The translations under genes were made by a program, and so were the position numbers. A stretch of DNA of 64,000 nucleotides from Channa striata (Eukaryota > Chordata > Actinopteri > Anabantiformes > Channidae): assembly GCA_033026295.1 (NCBI GenBank), contig JAUPFM010000107.1, positions 44,894 through 108,893 of the forward strand, in the 5' to 3' direction. Shown here in pieces: positions 28,990 to 43,310 of the stretch. The notes beneath the pieces were generated by a model. It was not told the DNA's origin, made no database searches, and saw only the letters and a list, made by a program, of their open reading frames with translations. The first letter of the stretch is position 1. Each line of letters starts with the position of its first letter.

Positions 28990-31900
28990 TCCAGTCAGCA
29001 GAACATAAAAATAAGCTTGTGGGATGTTTCCTTAAAAGACAGTAAATGCATGTAATTCAAGCATCCTTTTATGCTCTGCAATCGCCTTTTCTCAGCGAGA
29101 AAATGCTGTTTTGAAGCCAAGCTTGTATTGAACAATTTCTGCACCAAATTCAAATAAAACTGTGTCTGCCTTCTTATTTAGCCTAAATCCAGTCAGCAGA
29201 ACATAAAAATAAATTTGTGGGATGTTTCCTTAAAAGACAGTAAATGCATGTAATTCAAGCATCCTCTTATGCTCGCAATCGCCTTTTCTCAGCGAGAAAT
29301 GCTGTTTTGAAGCAGAGCTTGTATTGAACAATTTCTGCACCAAAGTCAAATAAAACTGTGTCTGCCTTCTTATTTAGCCTAAATCCAGTCAGCAGAACAT
29401 AAAAACAAGCTTCTGGGATGTTTCCTTAAAATTCAGTAAATATATGTAATTCAAGCATCCTTTTATGCTCATAATCGCCTTTTCTCAGCGAGAAAATGCT
29501 GTTTTGAAGCCAAGCTTGTATTGAACAATTTCTGCACCAAAGTCAAATAAAACTGTGTCTGCCTTCTTATTTAGCCTAAATCCAGTCAGCAGAACATAAA
29601 AACAAGCTTGTGGGATGTTTCCTTAAAAGACAGTAAATGCATGTAAATCAAGCATCTTTTATGCTCGCAATCGCCTTTTCTCAGCGAGAAATGCTGTTTT
29701 GAAGCAAAAGCTTGTATTGAACAATTTCTGCACCAAAGTCAAATAAAACTGTGTCTGCCTTCTTATTTAGCCTAAATCCAGTCAGCAGAACATAAAAATA
29801 TGCTTGTGGGATGTTTCCTTAAAAGACAGTAAATGCATGTAATTCAAGCATCCTTTTATGCTCGCAATCGCCTTTTCTCAGCGAGAAATGCTGTTTTGAA
29901 GCCTAGCTTGTATTGAACAATTTCTGCACCAAACTCAAATAAAACTGTGTCTGCCTTCTTATTTAGCCTAAATCCACTCAGGAGAGACTGAAAATAAGCT
30001 TGTGGGATGTTTCCTTAAAAGACAGTAAATGCATGTAATTCAAGCATCCTTTTATGCTCGTAATCGCCTTTTCTCAGCGAGAAATGCTGTTTTGAAGCCA
30101 AGCTTGTATTGAACAATTTCTGCACCAAAGTCAAATAAAACTGTGTCTGCCTTCTTATTTAGCTTAAATCCAGTCAGCAGAACATAAAAACAAGCTTCTG
30201 GGATGTTTCCTTAAAATTCAGTAAATATATGTAATTCAAGCATCCTTTTATGCTCGCAATCGCCTTTTCTCAGCGAGAAATGCTGTTTTGAAGCAGAGCT
30301 TGTATTGAACAATTTCTGCACCAAACTCAAATAAAACTGTGTCTGCCTTCTTATTTAGCCTAAATCCACTCAGGAGAGACTGAAAATAAGCTTGTGGGAT
30401 GTTTCCTTAAAAGACAGTAAATGCATGTAAATCAAGCATCTTTTATGCTCGCAATCGCCTTTTCTCAGCGAGAAATGCTGTTTTGAAGCAAAAGCTTGTA
30501 TTGAACAATTTCTGCACCAAAGTCAAATAAAACTGTGTCTGCCTTCTTATTTAGCCTAAATCCACTCAGGAGAGACTGAAAATAAGCTTGTGGGATGTTT
30601 CCTTAAAAGACAGTAAATGCATGTAATTCAAGCATCCTTTTATGCTCATAATCGCCTTTTTCTCAGCGAGAAAATGCTGTTTTGAAGCCAAGCTTGTATT
30701 GAACAATTTCTGCACCAAAGTCAAATAAAACTGTGTCTGCCTTCTTATTTAGCCTAAATCCAGTCAGCAGAACATAAAAACAAGCTTGTGGGATGTTTCC
30801 TTAAAATTCAGTAAATATATGTAATTCAAGCATCCTCTTATGCTCGCAATCGCCTTTTCTCAGCGAGAAATGCTGTTTTGAAGCCAAGCTTGTATTGAAC
30901 AATTTCTGCACCAAAGTCAAATAAAACTGTGTCTGCCTTCTTATTTAGCCTAAATCCAGTCAGCAGAACATAAAAATAAGTTTGTGGGATGTTTCCTTAA
31001 AAGACAGTAAATGCATGTAATTCAAGCATCCTCTTATGCTCGCAATCGCCTTTTCTCAGCGAGAAATGCTGTTTTGAAGCCAAGCTTGTATTGAACAATT
31101 TCTGCACCAAAGTCAAATAAAACTGTGTCTGCCTTCTTATTTAGCCTAAATCCAGTCAGCAGAACATAAAAACAAGCTTGTGGGATGTTTCCTTAAAAGA
31201 CAGTAAATGCATGTAATTCAACATCCTCTTATGCTCGCAATCGCCTTTTCTCAGCGAGAAATGCTGTTTTTAAGCAGAGGTTGTATTGAACAATTTCTGC
31301 ACCAAAGTCAAATAAAACTGTGTCTGCCTTCTTATTTAGCTTAAATCCAGTCAGCAGAACATAAAAACAAGCTTCTGGGATGTTTCCTTAAAATTCAGTA
31401 AATATATGTAATTCAAGCATCCTTTTATGCTCGCAATCGCCTTTTCTCAGCGAGAAATGCTGTTTTGAAGCAGAGCTTGTATTGAACAATTTCAGCACCA
31501 AACTCAAATAAAACTGTGTCTGCCTTCTTATTTAGCCTAAATCCACTCAGGAGAGACTGAAAATAAGCTTGTGGGATGTTTCCTTAAAAGACAGTAAATG
31601 CATGTAAATCAAGCATCCTTTTATGCTCGCAATCGCCTTTTCTCAGCGAGAAATGCTGTTTTGAAGCAAAGCTTGTATTGAACAATTTCTGCACCAAAGT
31701 CAAATAAAACTGTGTCTGCCTTCTTATTTAGCCTAAATCCAGTCAGCAGAACATAAAAACAAGCTTGTGGGATGTTTCCTTAAAAGACAGTAAATGCATG
31801 TAAATCAAGCATCCTTTTATGCTCGTAATCGCCTTTTCTCAGCGAGAAATGCTGTTTTGAAGCAAAAGCTTGTATTGAACAATTTCTGCACCAAAGTCAA

Positions 31901-34900
31901 ATAAAACTGTGTCTGCCTTCTTATTTAGCCTAAATCCAGTCAGCAGAACATAAAAACAAGCTTGTGGGATGTTTCCTTAAAAGACAGTAAATGCATGTAA
32001 ATCAAGCATCTTTTATGCTCGCAATCGCCTTTTCTCAGCGAGAAATGCTGTTTTGAAGCAAAAGCTTGTATTGAACAATTTCTGCACCAAAGTCAAATAA
32101 AACTGTGTCTGCCTTCTTATTTAGCCTAAATCCAGTCAGCAGAACATAAAAATAAGCTTGTGGGATGTTTCCTTAAAAGACAGTAAATGCATGTAATTCA
32201 AGCATCCTTTTATGCTGCAATCGCCTTTTCTCAGCGAGAAAATGCTGTTTTGAAGCCAAGCTTGTATTGAACAATTTCTGCACCAAATTCAAATAAAACT
32301 GTGTCTGCCTTCTTATTTAGCCTAAATCCAGTCAGCAGAACATAAAAATAAATTTGTGGGATGTTTCCTTAAAAGACAGTAAATGCATGTAATTCAAGCA
32401 TCCTCTTATGCTCGTAATCGCCTTTTCTCAGCGAGAAATGCTGTTTTGAAGCAGAGCTTGTATTGAACAATTTCTGCACCAAAGTCAAATAAAACTGTGT
32501 CTGCCTTCTTATTTAGCCTAAATCCAGTCAGCAGAACATAAAAACAAGCTTCTGGGATGTTTCCTTAAAATTCAGTAAATATATGTAATTCAAGCATCCT
32601 TTTATGCTCAGTAATCGCCTTTTCTCAGCGAGAAAATGCTGTTTTGAAGCCAAGCTTGTATTGAACAATTTCTGCACCAAAGTCAAATAAAACTGTGTCT
32701 GCCTTCTTATTTAGCCTAAATCCAGTCAGCAGAACATAAAAACAAGCTTGTGGGATGTTTCCTTAAAAGACAGTAAATGCATGTAAATCAAGCATCTTTT
32801 ATGCTCATAATCGCCTTTTCTCAGCGAGAAATGCTGTTTTGAAGCAAAAGCTTGTATTGAACAATTTCTGCACCAAAGTCAAATAAAACTGTGTCTGCCT
32901 TCTTATTTAGCCTAAATCCAGTCAGCAGAACATAAAAATATGCTTGTGGGATGTTTCCTTAAAAGACAGTAAATGCATGTAATTCAAGCATCCTTTTATG
33001 CTCGCAATCGCCTTTTCTCAGCGAGAAATGCTGTTTTGAAGCCTAGCTTGTATTGAACAATTTCTGCACCAAACTCAAATAAAACTGTGTCTGCCTTCTT
33101 ATTTAGCCTAAATCCACTCAGGAGAGACTGAAAATAAGCTTGTGGGATGTTTCCTTAAAAGACAGTAAATGCATGTAATTCAAGCATCCTTTTATGCTCA
33201 TAATCGCCTTTTCTCAGCGAGAAATGCTGTTTTGAAGCCAAGCTTGTATTGAACAATTTCTGCACCAAAGTCAAATAAAACTGTGTCTGCCTTCTTATTT
33301 AGCTTAAATCCAGTCAGCAGAACATAAAAACAAGCTTCTGGGATGTTTCCTTAAAATTCAGTAAATATATGTAATTCAAGCATCCTTTTATGCTCGCAAT
33401 CGCCTTTTCTCAGCGAGAAATGCTGTTTTGAAGCAGAGCTTGTATTGAACAATTTCTGCACCAAACTCAAATAAAACTGTGTCTGCCTTCTTATTTAGCC
33501 TAAATCCACTCAGGAGAGACTGAAAATAAGCTTGTGGGATGTTTCCTTAAAAGACAGTAAATGCATGTAAATCAAGCATCTTTTATGCTCGCAATCGCCT
33601 TTTCTCAGCGAGAAATGCTGTTTTGAAGCAAAAGCTTGTATTGAACAATTTCTGCACCAAAGTCAAATAAAACTGTGTCTGCCTTCTTATTTAGCCTAAA
33701 TCCACTCAGGAGAGACTGAAAATAAGCTTGTGGGATGTTTCCTTAAAAGACAGTAAATGCATGTAATTCAAGCATCCTTTTATGCTCGCAATCGCCTTTT
33801 CTCAGCGAGAAAATGCTGTTTTGAAGCCAAGCTTGTATTGAACAATTTCTGCACCAAAGTCAAATAAAACTGTGTCTGCCTTCTTATTTAGCCTAAATCC
33901 AGTCAGCAGAACATAAAAACAAGCTTGTGGGATGTTTCCTTAAAATTCAGTAAATATATGTAATTCAAGCATCCTCTTATGCTCGCAATCGCCTTTTCTC
34001 AGCGAGAAATGCTGTTTTGAAGCCAAGCTTGTATTGAACAATTTCTGCACCAAAGTCAAATAAAACTGTGTCTGCCTTCTTATTTAGCCTAAATCCAGTC
34101 AGCAGAACATAAAAATAAGTTTGTGGGATGTTTCCTTAAAAGACAGTAAATGCATGTAATTCAAGCATCCTCTTATGCTCAATCGCCTTTTCTCAGCGAG
34201 AAATGCTGTTTTGAAGCCAAGCTTGTATTGAACAATTTCTGCACCAAAGTCAAATAAAACTGTGTCTGCCTTCTTATTTAGCCTAAATCCAGTCAGCAGA
34301 ACATAAAAACAAGCTTGTGGGATGTTTCCTTAAAAGACAGTAAATGCATGTAATTCAACATCCTCTTATGCTCGCAATCGCCTTTTCTCAGCGAGAAATG
34401 CTGTTTTTAAGCAGAGGTTGTATTGAACAATTTCTGCACCAAAGTCAAATAAAACTGTGTCTGCCTTCTTATTTAGCTTAAATCCAGTCAGCAGAACATA
34501 AAAACAAGCTTCTGGGATGTTTCCTTAAAATTCAGTAAATATATGTAATTCAAGCATCCTTTTATGCTCGCAATCGCCTTTTCTCAGCGAGAAATGCTGT
34601 TTTGAAGCAGAGCTTGTATTGAACAATTTCAGCACCAAACTCAAATAAAACTGTGTCTGCCTTCTTATTTAGCCTAAATCCACTCAGGAGAGACTGAAAA
34701 TAAGCTTGTGGGATGTTTCCTTAAAAGACAGTAAATGCATGTAAATCAAGCATCCTTTTATGCTCATAATCGCCTTTTCTCAGCGAGAAATGCTGTTTTG
34801 AAGCAAAGCTTGTATTGAACAATTTCTGCACCAAAGTCAAATAAAACTGTGTCTGCCTTCTTATTTAGCCTAAATCCAGTCAGCAGAACATAAAAACAAG

Positions 34901-35134
34901 CTTGTGGGATGTTTCCTTAAAAGACAGTAAATGCATGTAAATCAAGCATCCTTTTATGCTCGCAATCGCCTTTTCTCAGCGAGAAATGCTGTTTTGAAGC
35001 AGAGCTTGTATTGAACAATTTCTGCACCAAAGTCAAATAAAACTGTGTCTGCCTTCTTATTTAGCCTAAATCCAGTCAGCAGAACATAAAAACAAGCTTG
35101 TGGGATGTTTCCTTAAAAGACAGTAAATGCATGT
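28990..35134 (+). repeat. Tandem segmental duplication, ~16 monomers, 3,137-bp offset
   Basis: Copy one is about 28,990-31,997 and copy two about 32,127-35,134. Shared private marks include AATAAATTTGTGGG (29,208 and 32,346), TTCAACATCCTC with CTGTTTTTAAGCAGAGG (ACATCC at 31,221 and 34,358) and TTTCAGCACC (31,491 and 34,628). The remainder is nearly identical between copies. At the variable junction I count nine differing pairs out of fifteen, for example CGC versus a single C at 31,040/34,181, and CAT versus CAGT at 29,470/32,609. Confidence 0.88.
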
Positions 35135-38100
35135 AAATCAAGCATCCTTTTATGCTCGCAATCGCCTTTTCTCAGCGAGAAAATGCTGTTTTGAAGCCAA
35201 GCTTGTATTGAACAATTTCTGCACTAAAGTCAAATAAAACTGTGTCTGCCTTCTTATTTAGCCTAAATCCAGTCAGCAGAACTTAAAAATAAACTTGTGG
35301 GATGTTTCCTTAAAAAACAGTAAATGCATGTAATTCAAGCATCCTTTTATGCTCGCAATCGACTTTTCTCAGCGAGAAATGCTGTTTTGAAGCAGAGCTT
35401 GTATTGAACAATTTCTGCACCAAAGTCAAATAAAACTGTGTCTGCCTTCTTATTTAGATTAAATCCAGTCAGCAGAACATAAAAACAAGCTTCTGGGATG
35501 TTTCCTTAAAATTCAGTAAATATATGTAATTCAAGCATCCTTTTATGCTCGCAATCGCCTTTTCTCAGCGAGAAATGCTGTTTTGAAGCCAAGCTTGTAT
35601 TGAACAATTTCTGCACCAAAGTCAAATAAAACTGTGTCTGCCTTCTTATTTAGCCTAAATCCAGTCAGCAGAACATAAAAACAAGCTTGTGGGATGTTTC
35701 CTTAAAAGACAGTAAATGCATGTAATTCAAGCTTCTTTTTATGCTCGCAATCGTCTTTTCTCAGCGAGAAATGCTGTTTTGAAGCAGAGCTTGTATTGAA
35801 CAATTTCTGCACCAAAGTCAAATAAAACTGTTTCTGCCTCCTTTTTTAGCCTAAATCCAGTCAGCAGAACATAAAAATAAGTTTGTGGGATGTTTCCTTA
35901 AAAGACAGTAAATGCATGTAATTCAAGCATCCTCTTATGCTCGCAATCGCCTTTTCTCAGCGAGAAATGCTGTTTTGAAGCAAAAGCTTGTATTGAACAA
36001 TTTCTGCACCAAAGTCAAATAAAACTGTGTCTGCCTTCTTATTTAGCCTAAATCCAGTCAGCAGAACATAAAAATAAGTTTGTGGGATGTTTCCTTAAAA
36101 GACAGTAAATGCATGTAATTCAAGCATCCTCTTATGCTCGCAATCGCCTTTTCTCAGCGAGAAATGCTGTTTTGAAGCAGAGCTTGTATTGAACAATTTC
36201 TGCACCAAAGTCAAATAAAACTGTGTCTGCCTTCTTATTTAGCCTAAATCCAGTCAGCAGAACATAAAAACAAGCTTCTGGGATGTTTCCTTAAAATTCA
36301 GTAAATATATGTAATTCAAGCATCCTTTTATGCTCGCAATCGCCTTTTCTCAGCGAGAAATGCTGTTTTGAAGCCAAGCTTGTATTGAACAATTTCTGCA
36401 CCAAATTCAAATAAAACTGTGTCTGCCTTCTTATTTAGCCTAAATCCAGTCAGCAGAAAATAAAAATAAGCTTGTGGGATGTTTCCTTAAAAGACAGTAA
36501 ATGCATGTAATTCAAGCATCCTTTATGCTCATAATCGCCTTTTCTCAGCGAGAAATGCTGTTTTGAAGCAAGCTTGTATTGAACAATTTCTGCACCAAAG
36601 TCAAATAAAACTGTGTCTGCCTTCTTATTTAGCCTAAATCCAGTCAGCAGAACATAAAAACAAGCTTCTGGGATGTTTCCTTAAAATACAGTAAATATAT
36701 GTAATTCAAGCATCCTTTTATGCTCGCAATCGCCTTTTCTCAGCGAGAAATGCTGTTTTGAAGCCAAGCTTGTATTGAACAATTTCTGCACCAAAGTCAA
36801 ATAAAACTGTGTCTGCCTTCTTATTTAGCCTAAATCCACTCAGGAGAGACTGAAAATAAGCTTGTGGGATGTTTCCTTAAAAGACAGTAAATGCATGTAA
36901 ATCAAGCATCTTTTATGCTCATAATCGCCTTTTCTCAGCGAGAAATGCTGTTTTGAAGCAAAAGCTTGTATTGAACAATTTCTGCACCAAACTCAAATAA
37001 AACTGTGTCTGCCTTCTTATTTAGCCTAAATCCAGTCAGCAGAACATAAAAATAAGTTTGTGGGATGTTTCCTTAAAAGACAGTAAATGCATGTAATTCA
37101 AGCATCCTCTTATGCTCATAATCGCCTTTTCTCAGCGAGAAATGCTGTTTTGAAGCAGAGCTTGTATTGAACAATTTCTGCACCAAAGTCAAATAAAACT
37201 GTGTCTGCCTTCTTATTTAGCCTAAATCCAGTCAGCAGAACATAAAAACAAGCTTCTGGGATGTTTCCTTAAAATTCAGTAAATATATGTAATTCAAGCA
37301 TCCTTTTATGCTCATAATCGCCTTTTCTCAGCGAGAAATGCTGTTTTGAAGCCAAGCTTGTATTGAACAATTTCTGCACCAAAGTCAAATAAAACTGTGT
37401 CTGCCTTCTTATTTAGCCTAAATCCAGTCAGCAGAACATAAAAACAAGCTTGTGGGATGTTTCCTTAAAAGACAGTAAATGCATGTAAATCAAGCATCTT
37501 TTATGCTCGCAATCGCCTTTTCTCAGCGAGAAATGCTGTTTTGAAGCAAAAGCTTGTATTGAACAATTTCTGCACCAAAGTCAAATAAAACTGTGTCTGC
37601 CTTCTTATTTAGCCTAAATCCAGTCAGCAGAACATAAAAATATGCTTGTGGGATGTTTCCTTAAAAGACAGTAAATGCATGTAATTCAAGCATCCTTTTA
37701 TGCTGCATAATCGCCTTTTCTCAGCGAGAAAATGCTGTTTTGAAGCCAAGCTTGTATTGAACAATTTCTGCACCAAACTCAAATAAAACTGTGTCTGCCT
37801 TCTTATTTAGCCTAAATCCAGTCAGCAGAACATAAAAATAAGTTTGTGGGATGTTTCCTTAAAAGACAGTAAATGCATGTAATTCAAGCATCCTCTTATG
37901 CTCTAATCGCCTTTTCTCAGCGAGAAATGCTGTTTTGAAGCAGAGCTTGTATTGAACAATTTCTGCACCAAAGTCAAATAAAACTGTGTCTGCCTTCTTA
38001 TTTAGCCTAAATCCAGTCAGCAGAACATAAAAACAAGCTTCTGGGATGTTTCCTTAAAATTCAGTAAATATATGTAATTCAAGCATCCTTTTATGCTCGC

Positions 38101-41100
38101 AATCGCCTTTTCTCAGCGAGAAATGCTGTTTTGAAGCCTAGCTTGTATTGAACAATTTCTGCACCAAACTCAAATAAAACTGTGTCTGCCTTCTTATTTA
38201 GCCTAAATCCACTCAGGAGAGACTGAAAATAAGCTTGTGGGATGTTTCCTTAAAAGACAGTAAATGCATGTAAATCAAGCATCCTTTTATGCTCAATCGC
38301 CTTTTCTCAGCGAGAAAATGATGTTTTGAAGCAGAGCTTGTATTGAACAATTTCTGCACCAAAGTCAAATAAAACTGTGTCTGCCTTCTTATTTAGCCTA
38401 AATCCAGTCAGGAGAGACTGAAAAACAAGCTTGTGGGATGTTTCCTTAAAAGACAGTAAATGCATGTAATTCAAGCATCCTTTTATGCTCATAATCGCCT
38501 TTTCTCAGCGAGAAATGCTGTTTTGAAGCCAAGCTTGTATTGAACAATTTCTGCACCAAAGTCAAATAAAACTGTGTCTGCCTTCTTATTTAGCCTAAAT
38601 CCACTCAGGAGAGACTGAAAATAAGCTTGTGGGATGTTTCCTTAAAAGACAGTAAATGCATGTAATTCAAGCATCCTTTTATGCTTTTAATCGCCTTTTC
38701 TCAGCGAGAAAATGCTGTTTTGAAGCAAAAGCTTGTATTGAACAATTTCTGCACCAAACTCAAATAAAACTGTGTCTGCCTTCTTATTTAGCCTAAATCC
38801 AGTCAGCAGAACATAAAAATAAGTTTGTGGGATGTTTCCTTAAAAGACAGTAAATGCATGTAATTCAACCATCCTCTTATGCTCGCAATCGCCTTTTCTC
38901 AGCGAGAAATGCTGTTTTGAAGCAAAAGCTTGTATTGAACAATTTCTGCACCAAAGTCAAATAAAACTGTGTCTGCCTTCTTATTTAGCCTAAATCCAGT
39001 CAGCAGAACATAAAAACAAGCTTCTGGGATGTTTCCTTAAAATTCAGTAAATATATGTAATTCAAGCATCCTTTTATGCTCATAATCGCCTTTTCTCAGC
39101 GAGAAATGCTGTTTTGAAGCCTAGCTTGTATTGAACAATTTCTGCACCAAAGTCAAATAAAACTGTGTCTGCCTTCTTATTTAGCCTAAATCCACTCAGG
39201 AGAGACTGAAAATAAGCTTGTGGGATGTTTCCTTAAAAGACAGTAAATGCATGTAATTCAAGCATCCTTTTATGCTCGCAATCGCCTTTTCTCAGCGAGA
39301 AATGCTGTTTTGAAGCAAAAGCTTGTATTGAACAATTTCTGCACCAAAGTCAAATAAAACTGTGTCTGCCTTCTTATTTAGCCTAAATCCAGTCAGCAGA
39401 ACATAAAAACAAGCTTCTGGGATGTTTCCTTAAAATTCAGTAAATGCATGTAATTCAAGCATCCTTTTATGCTCATAATCGCCTTTTCTCAGCGAGAAAA
39501 TGATGTTTTGAAGCAGAGCTTGTATTGAACAATTTCTGCACCAAACTCAAATAAAACTGTGTCTGCCTTCTTATTTAGCCTAAATCCACTCAGGAGTGAC
39601 TGAAAATAAGCTTGTGGGATGTTTACTTAAAAGACAGTAAATGCATGTAATTCAAGCATCCTTTTATGCTCGCATAATCTCCTTTTCTCAGCGAGAAAAT
39701 GCTGTTTTGAAGCCAAGCTTGTATAGAACAATTTCTGCACCAAAGTCAAATAAAACTGTGTCTGCCTTCTTATTTAGCCTAAATCCAGTCAGCAGAACAT
39801 AAAAATAAGCTTGTGGGATGTTTCCTTAAAAGACAGTAAATGCATGTAATTCAAGCATCCTTTTATGCTCGCAATCGCCTTTTCTCAGCGAGAAAATGCT
39901 GTTTTGAAGCCAAGCTTGTATTGAACAATTTCTGCACCAAAGTCAAATAAAACTGTGTCTGCCTTCTTATTTAGCCTAAATCCAGTCAGCAGAACATAAA
40001 AATAAGCTTGTGGGATGTTTCCTTAAAAGACAGTAAATGCATGTAATTCAAGCATCCTTTTATGCTTTCAATCGCCTTTTCTCAGCGAGAAAATGCTGTT
40101 TTGAAGCCAAGCTTGTATTGAACAATTTCTGCACCAAATTCAAATAAAACTGTGTCTGCCTTCTTATTTAGCCTAAATCCAGTCAGCAGAAAATAAAAAT
40201 AAGTTTGTGGGATGTTTCCTTAAAAGACAGTAAATGCATGTAATTCAAGCATCCTCTTATGCTCATAATCGCCTTTTCTCAGCGAGAAATGCTGTTTTGA
40301 AGCAGAGCTTGTATTGAACAATTTCTGCACCAAAGTCAAATAAAACTGTGTCTGCCTTCTTATTTAGCCTAAATCCAGTCAGCAGAACATAAAAACAAGC
40401 TTCTGGGATGTTTCCTTAAAATTCAGTAAATATATGTAATTCAAGCATCCTTTTATGCTGTCCCAATCGCCTTTTCTCAGCGAGAAATGCTGTTTTGAAG
40501 CCAAGCTTGTATTGAACAATTTCTGCACCAAAGTCAAATAAAACTGTGTCTGCCTTCTTATTTAGCCTAAATCCACTCAGGAGAGACTGAAAATAAGCTT
40601 GTGGGATGTTTACTTAAAAGACAGTAAATGCATGTAATTCAAGCATCCTTTTATGCTCGCAATCTCCTTTTCTCAGCGAGAAAATGCTGTTTTGAAGAAA
40701 AGCTTGTATAGAACAATTTCTGCACCAAATTCAAATAAAACTGTGTCTGCCTTCTTATTTAGCCTAAATCCAGTCAGCAGAAAATAAAAATAAGTTTGTG
40801 GGATGTTTCCTTAAAAGACAGTAAATGCATGTAATTCAAGCATCCTCTTATGCTCAATCGCCTTTTCTCAGCGAGAAATGCTGTTTTGAAGCAGAGCTTG
40901 TATTGAACAATTTCTGCACCAAAGTCAAATAAAACTGTGTCTGCCTTCTTATTTAGCCTAAATCCAGTCAGCAGAACATAAAAACAAGCTTCTGGGATGT
41001 TTCCTTAAAATTCAGTAAATATATGTAATTCAAGCATCCTTTTATGCTCATAATCGCCTTTTCTCAGCGAGAAATGCTGTTTTGAAGCCAAGCTTGTATT

Positions 41101-41639
41101 GAACAATTTCTGCACCAAAGTCAAATAAAACTGTGTCTGCCTTCTTATTTAGCCTAAATCCAGTCAGCAGAACATAAAAACAAGCTTGTGGGATGTTTCC
41201 TTAAAAGACAGTAAATGCATGTAAATCAAGCATCTTTTATGCTCCCAATCGCCTTTTCTCAGCGAGAAATGCTGTTTTGAAGCAAAAGCTTGTATTGAAC
41301 AATTTCTGCACCAAAGTCAAATAAAACTGTGTCTGCCTTCTTATTTAGCCTAAATCCAGTCAGCAGAACATAAAAATATGCTTGTGGGATGTTTCCTTAA
41401 AAGACAGTAAATGCATGTAATTCAAGCATCCTTTTATGCTCATAATCGCCTTTTCTCAGCGAGAAAATGCTGTTTTGAAGCAAGCTTGTATTGAACAATT
41501 TCTGCACCAAACTCAAATAAAACTGTGTCTGCCTTCTTATTTAGCCTAAATCCAGTCAGCAGAACATAAAAATAAGTTTGTGGGATGTTTCCTTAAAAGA
41601 CAGTAAATGCATGTAATTCAAGCATCCTCTTATGCTCAT

Positions 41640-43310
41640 AATCGCCTTTTCTCAGCGAGAAATGCTGTTTTGAAGCAAGCTTGTATTGAACAATTTCTGC
41701 ACCAAAGTCAAATAAAACTGTGTCTGCCTTCTTATTTAGCTTAAATCCAGTCAGCAGAACTTAAAAACAAGCTTCTGGGATGTTTCCTTAAAATTCAGTA
41801 AATATATGTAATTCAAGCATCCTTTTATGCTCGTAATCGCCTTTTCTCAGCGAGAAATGCTGTTTTGAAGCCAAGCTTGTATTGAACAATTTCTGCACCA
41901 AAGTCAAATAAAACTGTGTCTGCCTTCTTATTTAGCCTAAATCCACTCAGGAGAGACTGAAAATAAGCTTGTGGGATGTTTCCTTAAAAGACAGTAAATG
42001 CATGTAAATCAAGCATCCTTTTATGCTCATAATCGCCTTTTCTCAGCGAGAAATGCTGTTTTGAAGCCAAGCTTGTATTGAACAATTTCTGCACCAAAGT
42101 CAAATAAAACTGTTTCTGCCTCCTTTTTAGCCTAAATCCAGTCAGCAGAACATAAAAATAAGTTTGTGGGATGTTTCCTTAAAAGACAGTAAATGCATGT
42201 AATTCAAGCATCCTTTTATGCTCGCAATCGCCTTTTCTCAGCGAGAAATGCTGTTTTGAAGCAAAAGCTTGTATTGAACAATTTCTGCACCAAAGTCAAA
42301 TAAAACTGTGTCTGCCTTCTTATTTAGCCTAAATCCAGTCAGCAGAACATAAAAACAAGCTTCTGGGATGTTTCCTTAAAATTCAGTAAATGCATGTAAT
42401 TCAAGCATCCTTTTATGCTCGCAATCGCCTTTTCTCAGCGAGAAATGCTGTTTTGAAGCAGAGCTTGTATTGAACAATTTCTGCACCAAAGTCAAATAAA
42501 ACTGTGTCTGCCTTCTTATTTAGCCTAAATCCAGTCAGCAGAACATAAAAACAAGCTTCTGGGATGTTTCCTTAAAATTCAGTAAATATATGTAATTCAA
42601 GCATCCTTTTATGCTCGCAATCGCCTTTTCTCAGCGAGAAAATGATGTTTTGAAGCAGAGCTTGTATTGAACAATTTCTGCACCAAACTCAAATAAAACT
42701 GTGTCTGCCTTCTTATTTAGCCTAATTCCAGTCAGCAGAACATAACAACAAGCTTGTGGGATGTTTCCTTAAAATACAGTAAATGCATGTAATTCAAGCA
42801 TCCTCTTATGCTCGCAATCGCCTTTTCTCAGCGAGAAAATGCTGTTTTGAAGCCAAGCTTGTATTGAACAATTTCTGCACCAAAGTCAAATAAAACTGTG
42901 TCTGCCTTCTTATTTAGCCTAAATCCACTCAGGAGAGACTGAAAATAAGCTTGTGGGATGTTTCCGTAAAAGACAGTAAATGCATGTAAATCAAGCATCC
43001 TTTTATGCTCGCAATCGCCTTTTCTCAGCGAGAAATGCTGTTTTGAAGCCAAGCTTGTATTGAACAATTTCTGTACCAAAGTCAAATAAAACGGTGTCTG
43101 CCTTCTTATTTAGCTTAAATCCAGTCAGCAGAACATAAAAACAAGCTTCTGGGATGTTTCCTTAAAATTCAGTAAATATATGTAATTCAAGCATCCTTTT
43201 ATGCTCGCAATCGCCTTTTCTCAGCGAGAAATGCTGTTTTGAAGCCAAGCTTGTATTGAACAATTTCTGCACCAAAGTCAAATAAAACTGTGTCTGCCTT
43301 CTTATTTAGC
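41640..43310 (+). repeat. Duplicated satellite block, copy 1 (3.73-kb offset)
   Basis: Private substitutions are shared with 45,370-47,040: TTTCTGCCTCC (42,113/45,841), CCTAATTCCA (42,721/46,451), CATAACAACAAGC (42,740/46,470 approx.), TTTCCGTAAAAG (42,961/46,694 approx.) and CTGTACCAAAG with ACGGTGTCTG (43,071/46,802 approx.). The offset is 3,728-3,732 bp, or 19 monomers. Copy 1 keeps the common CGC form at most variable junctions. Confidence 0.88.
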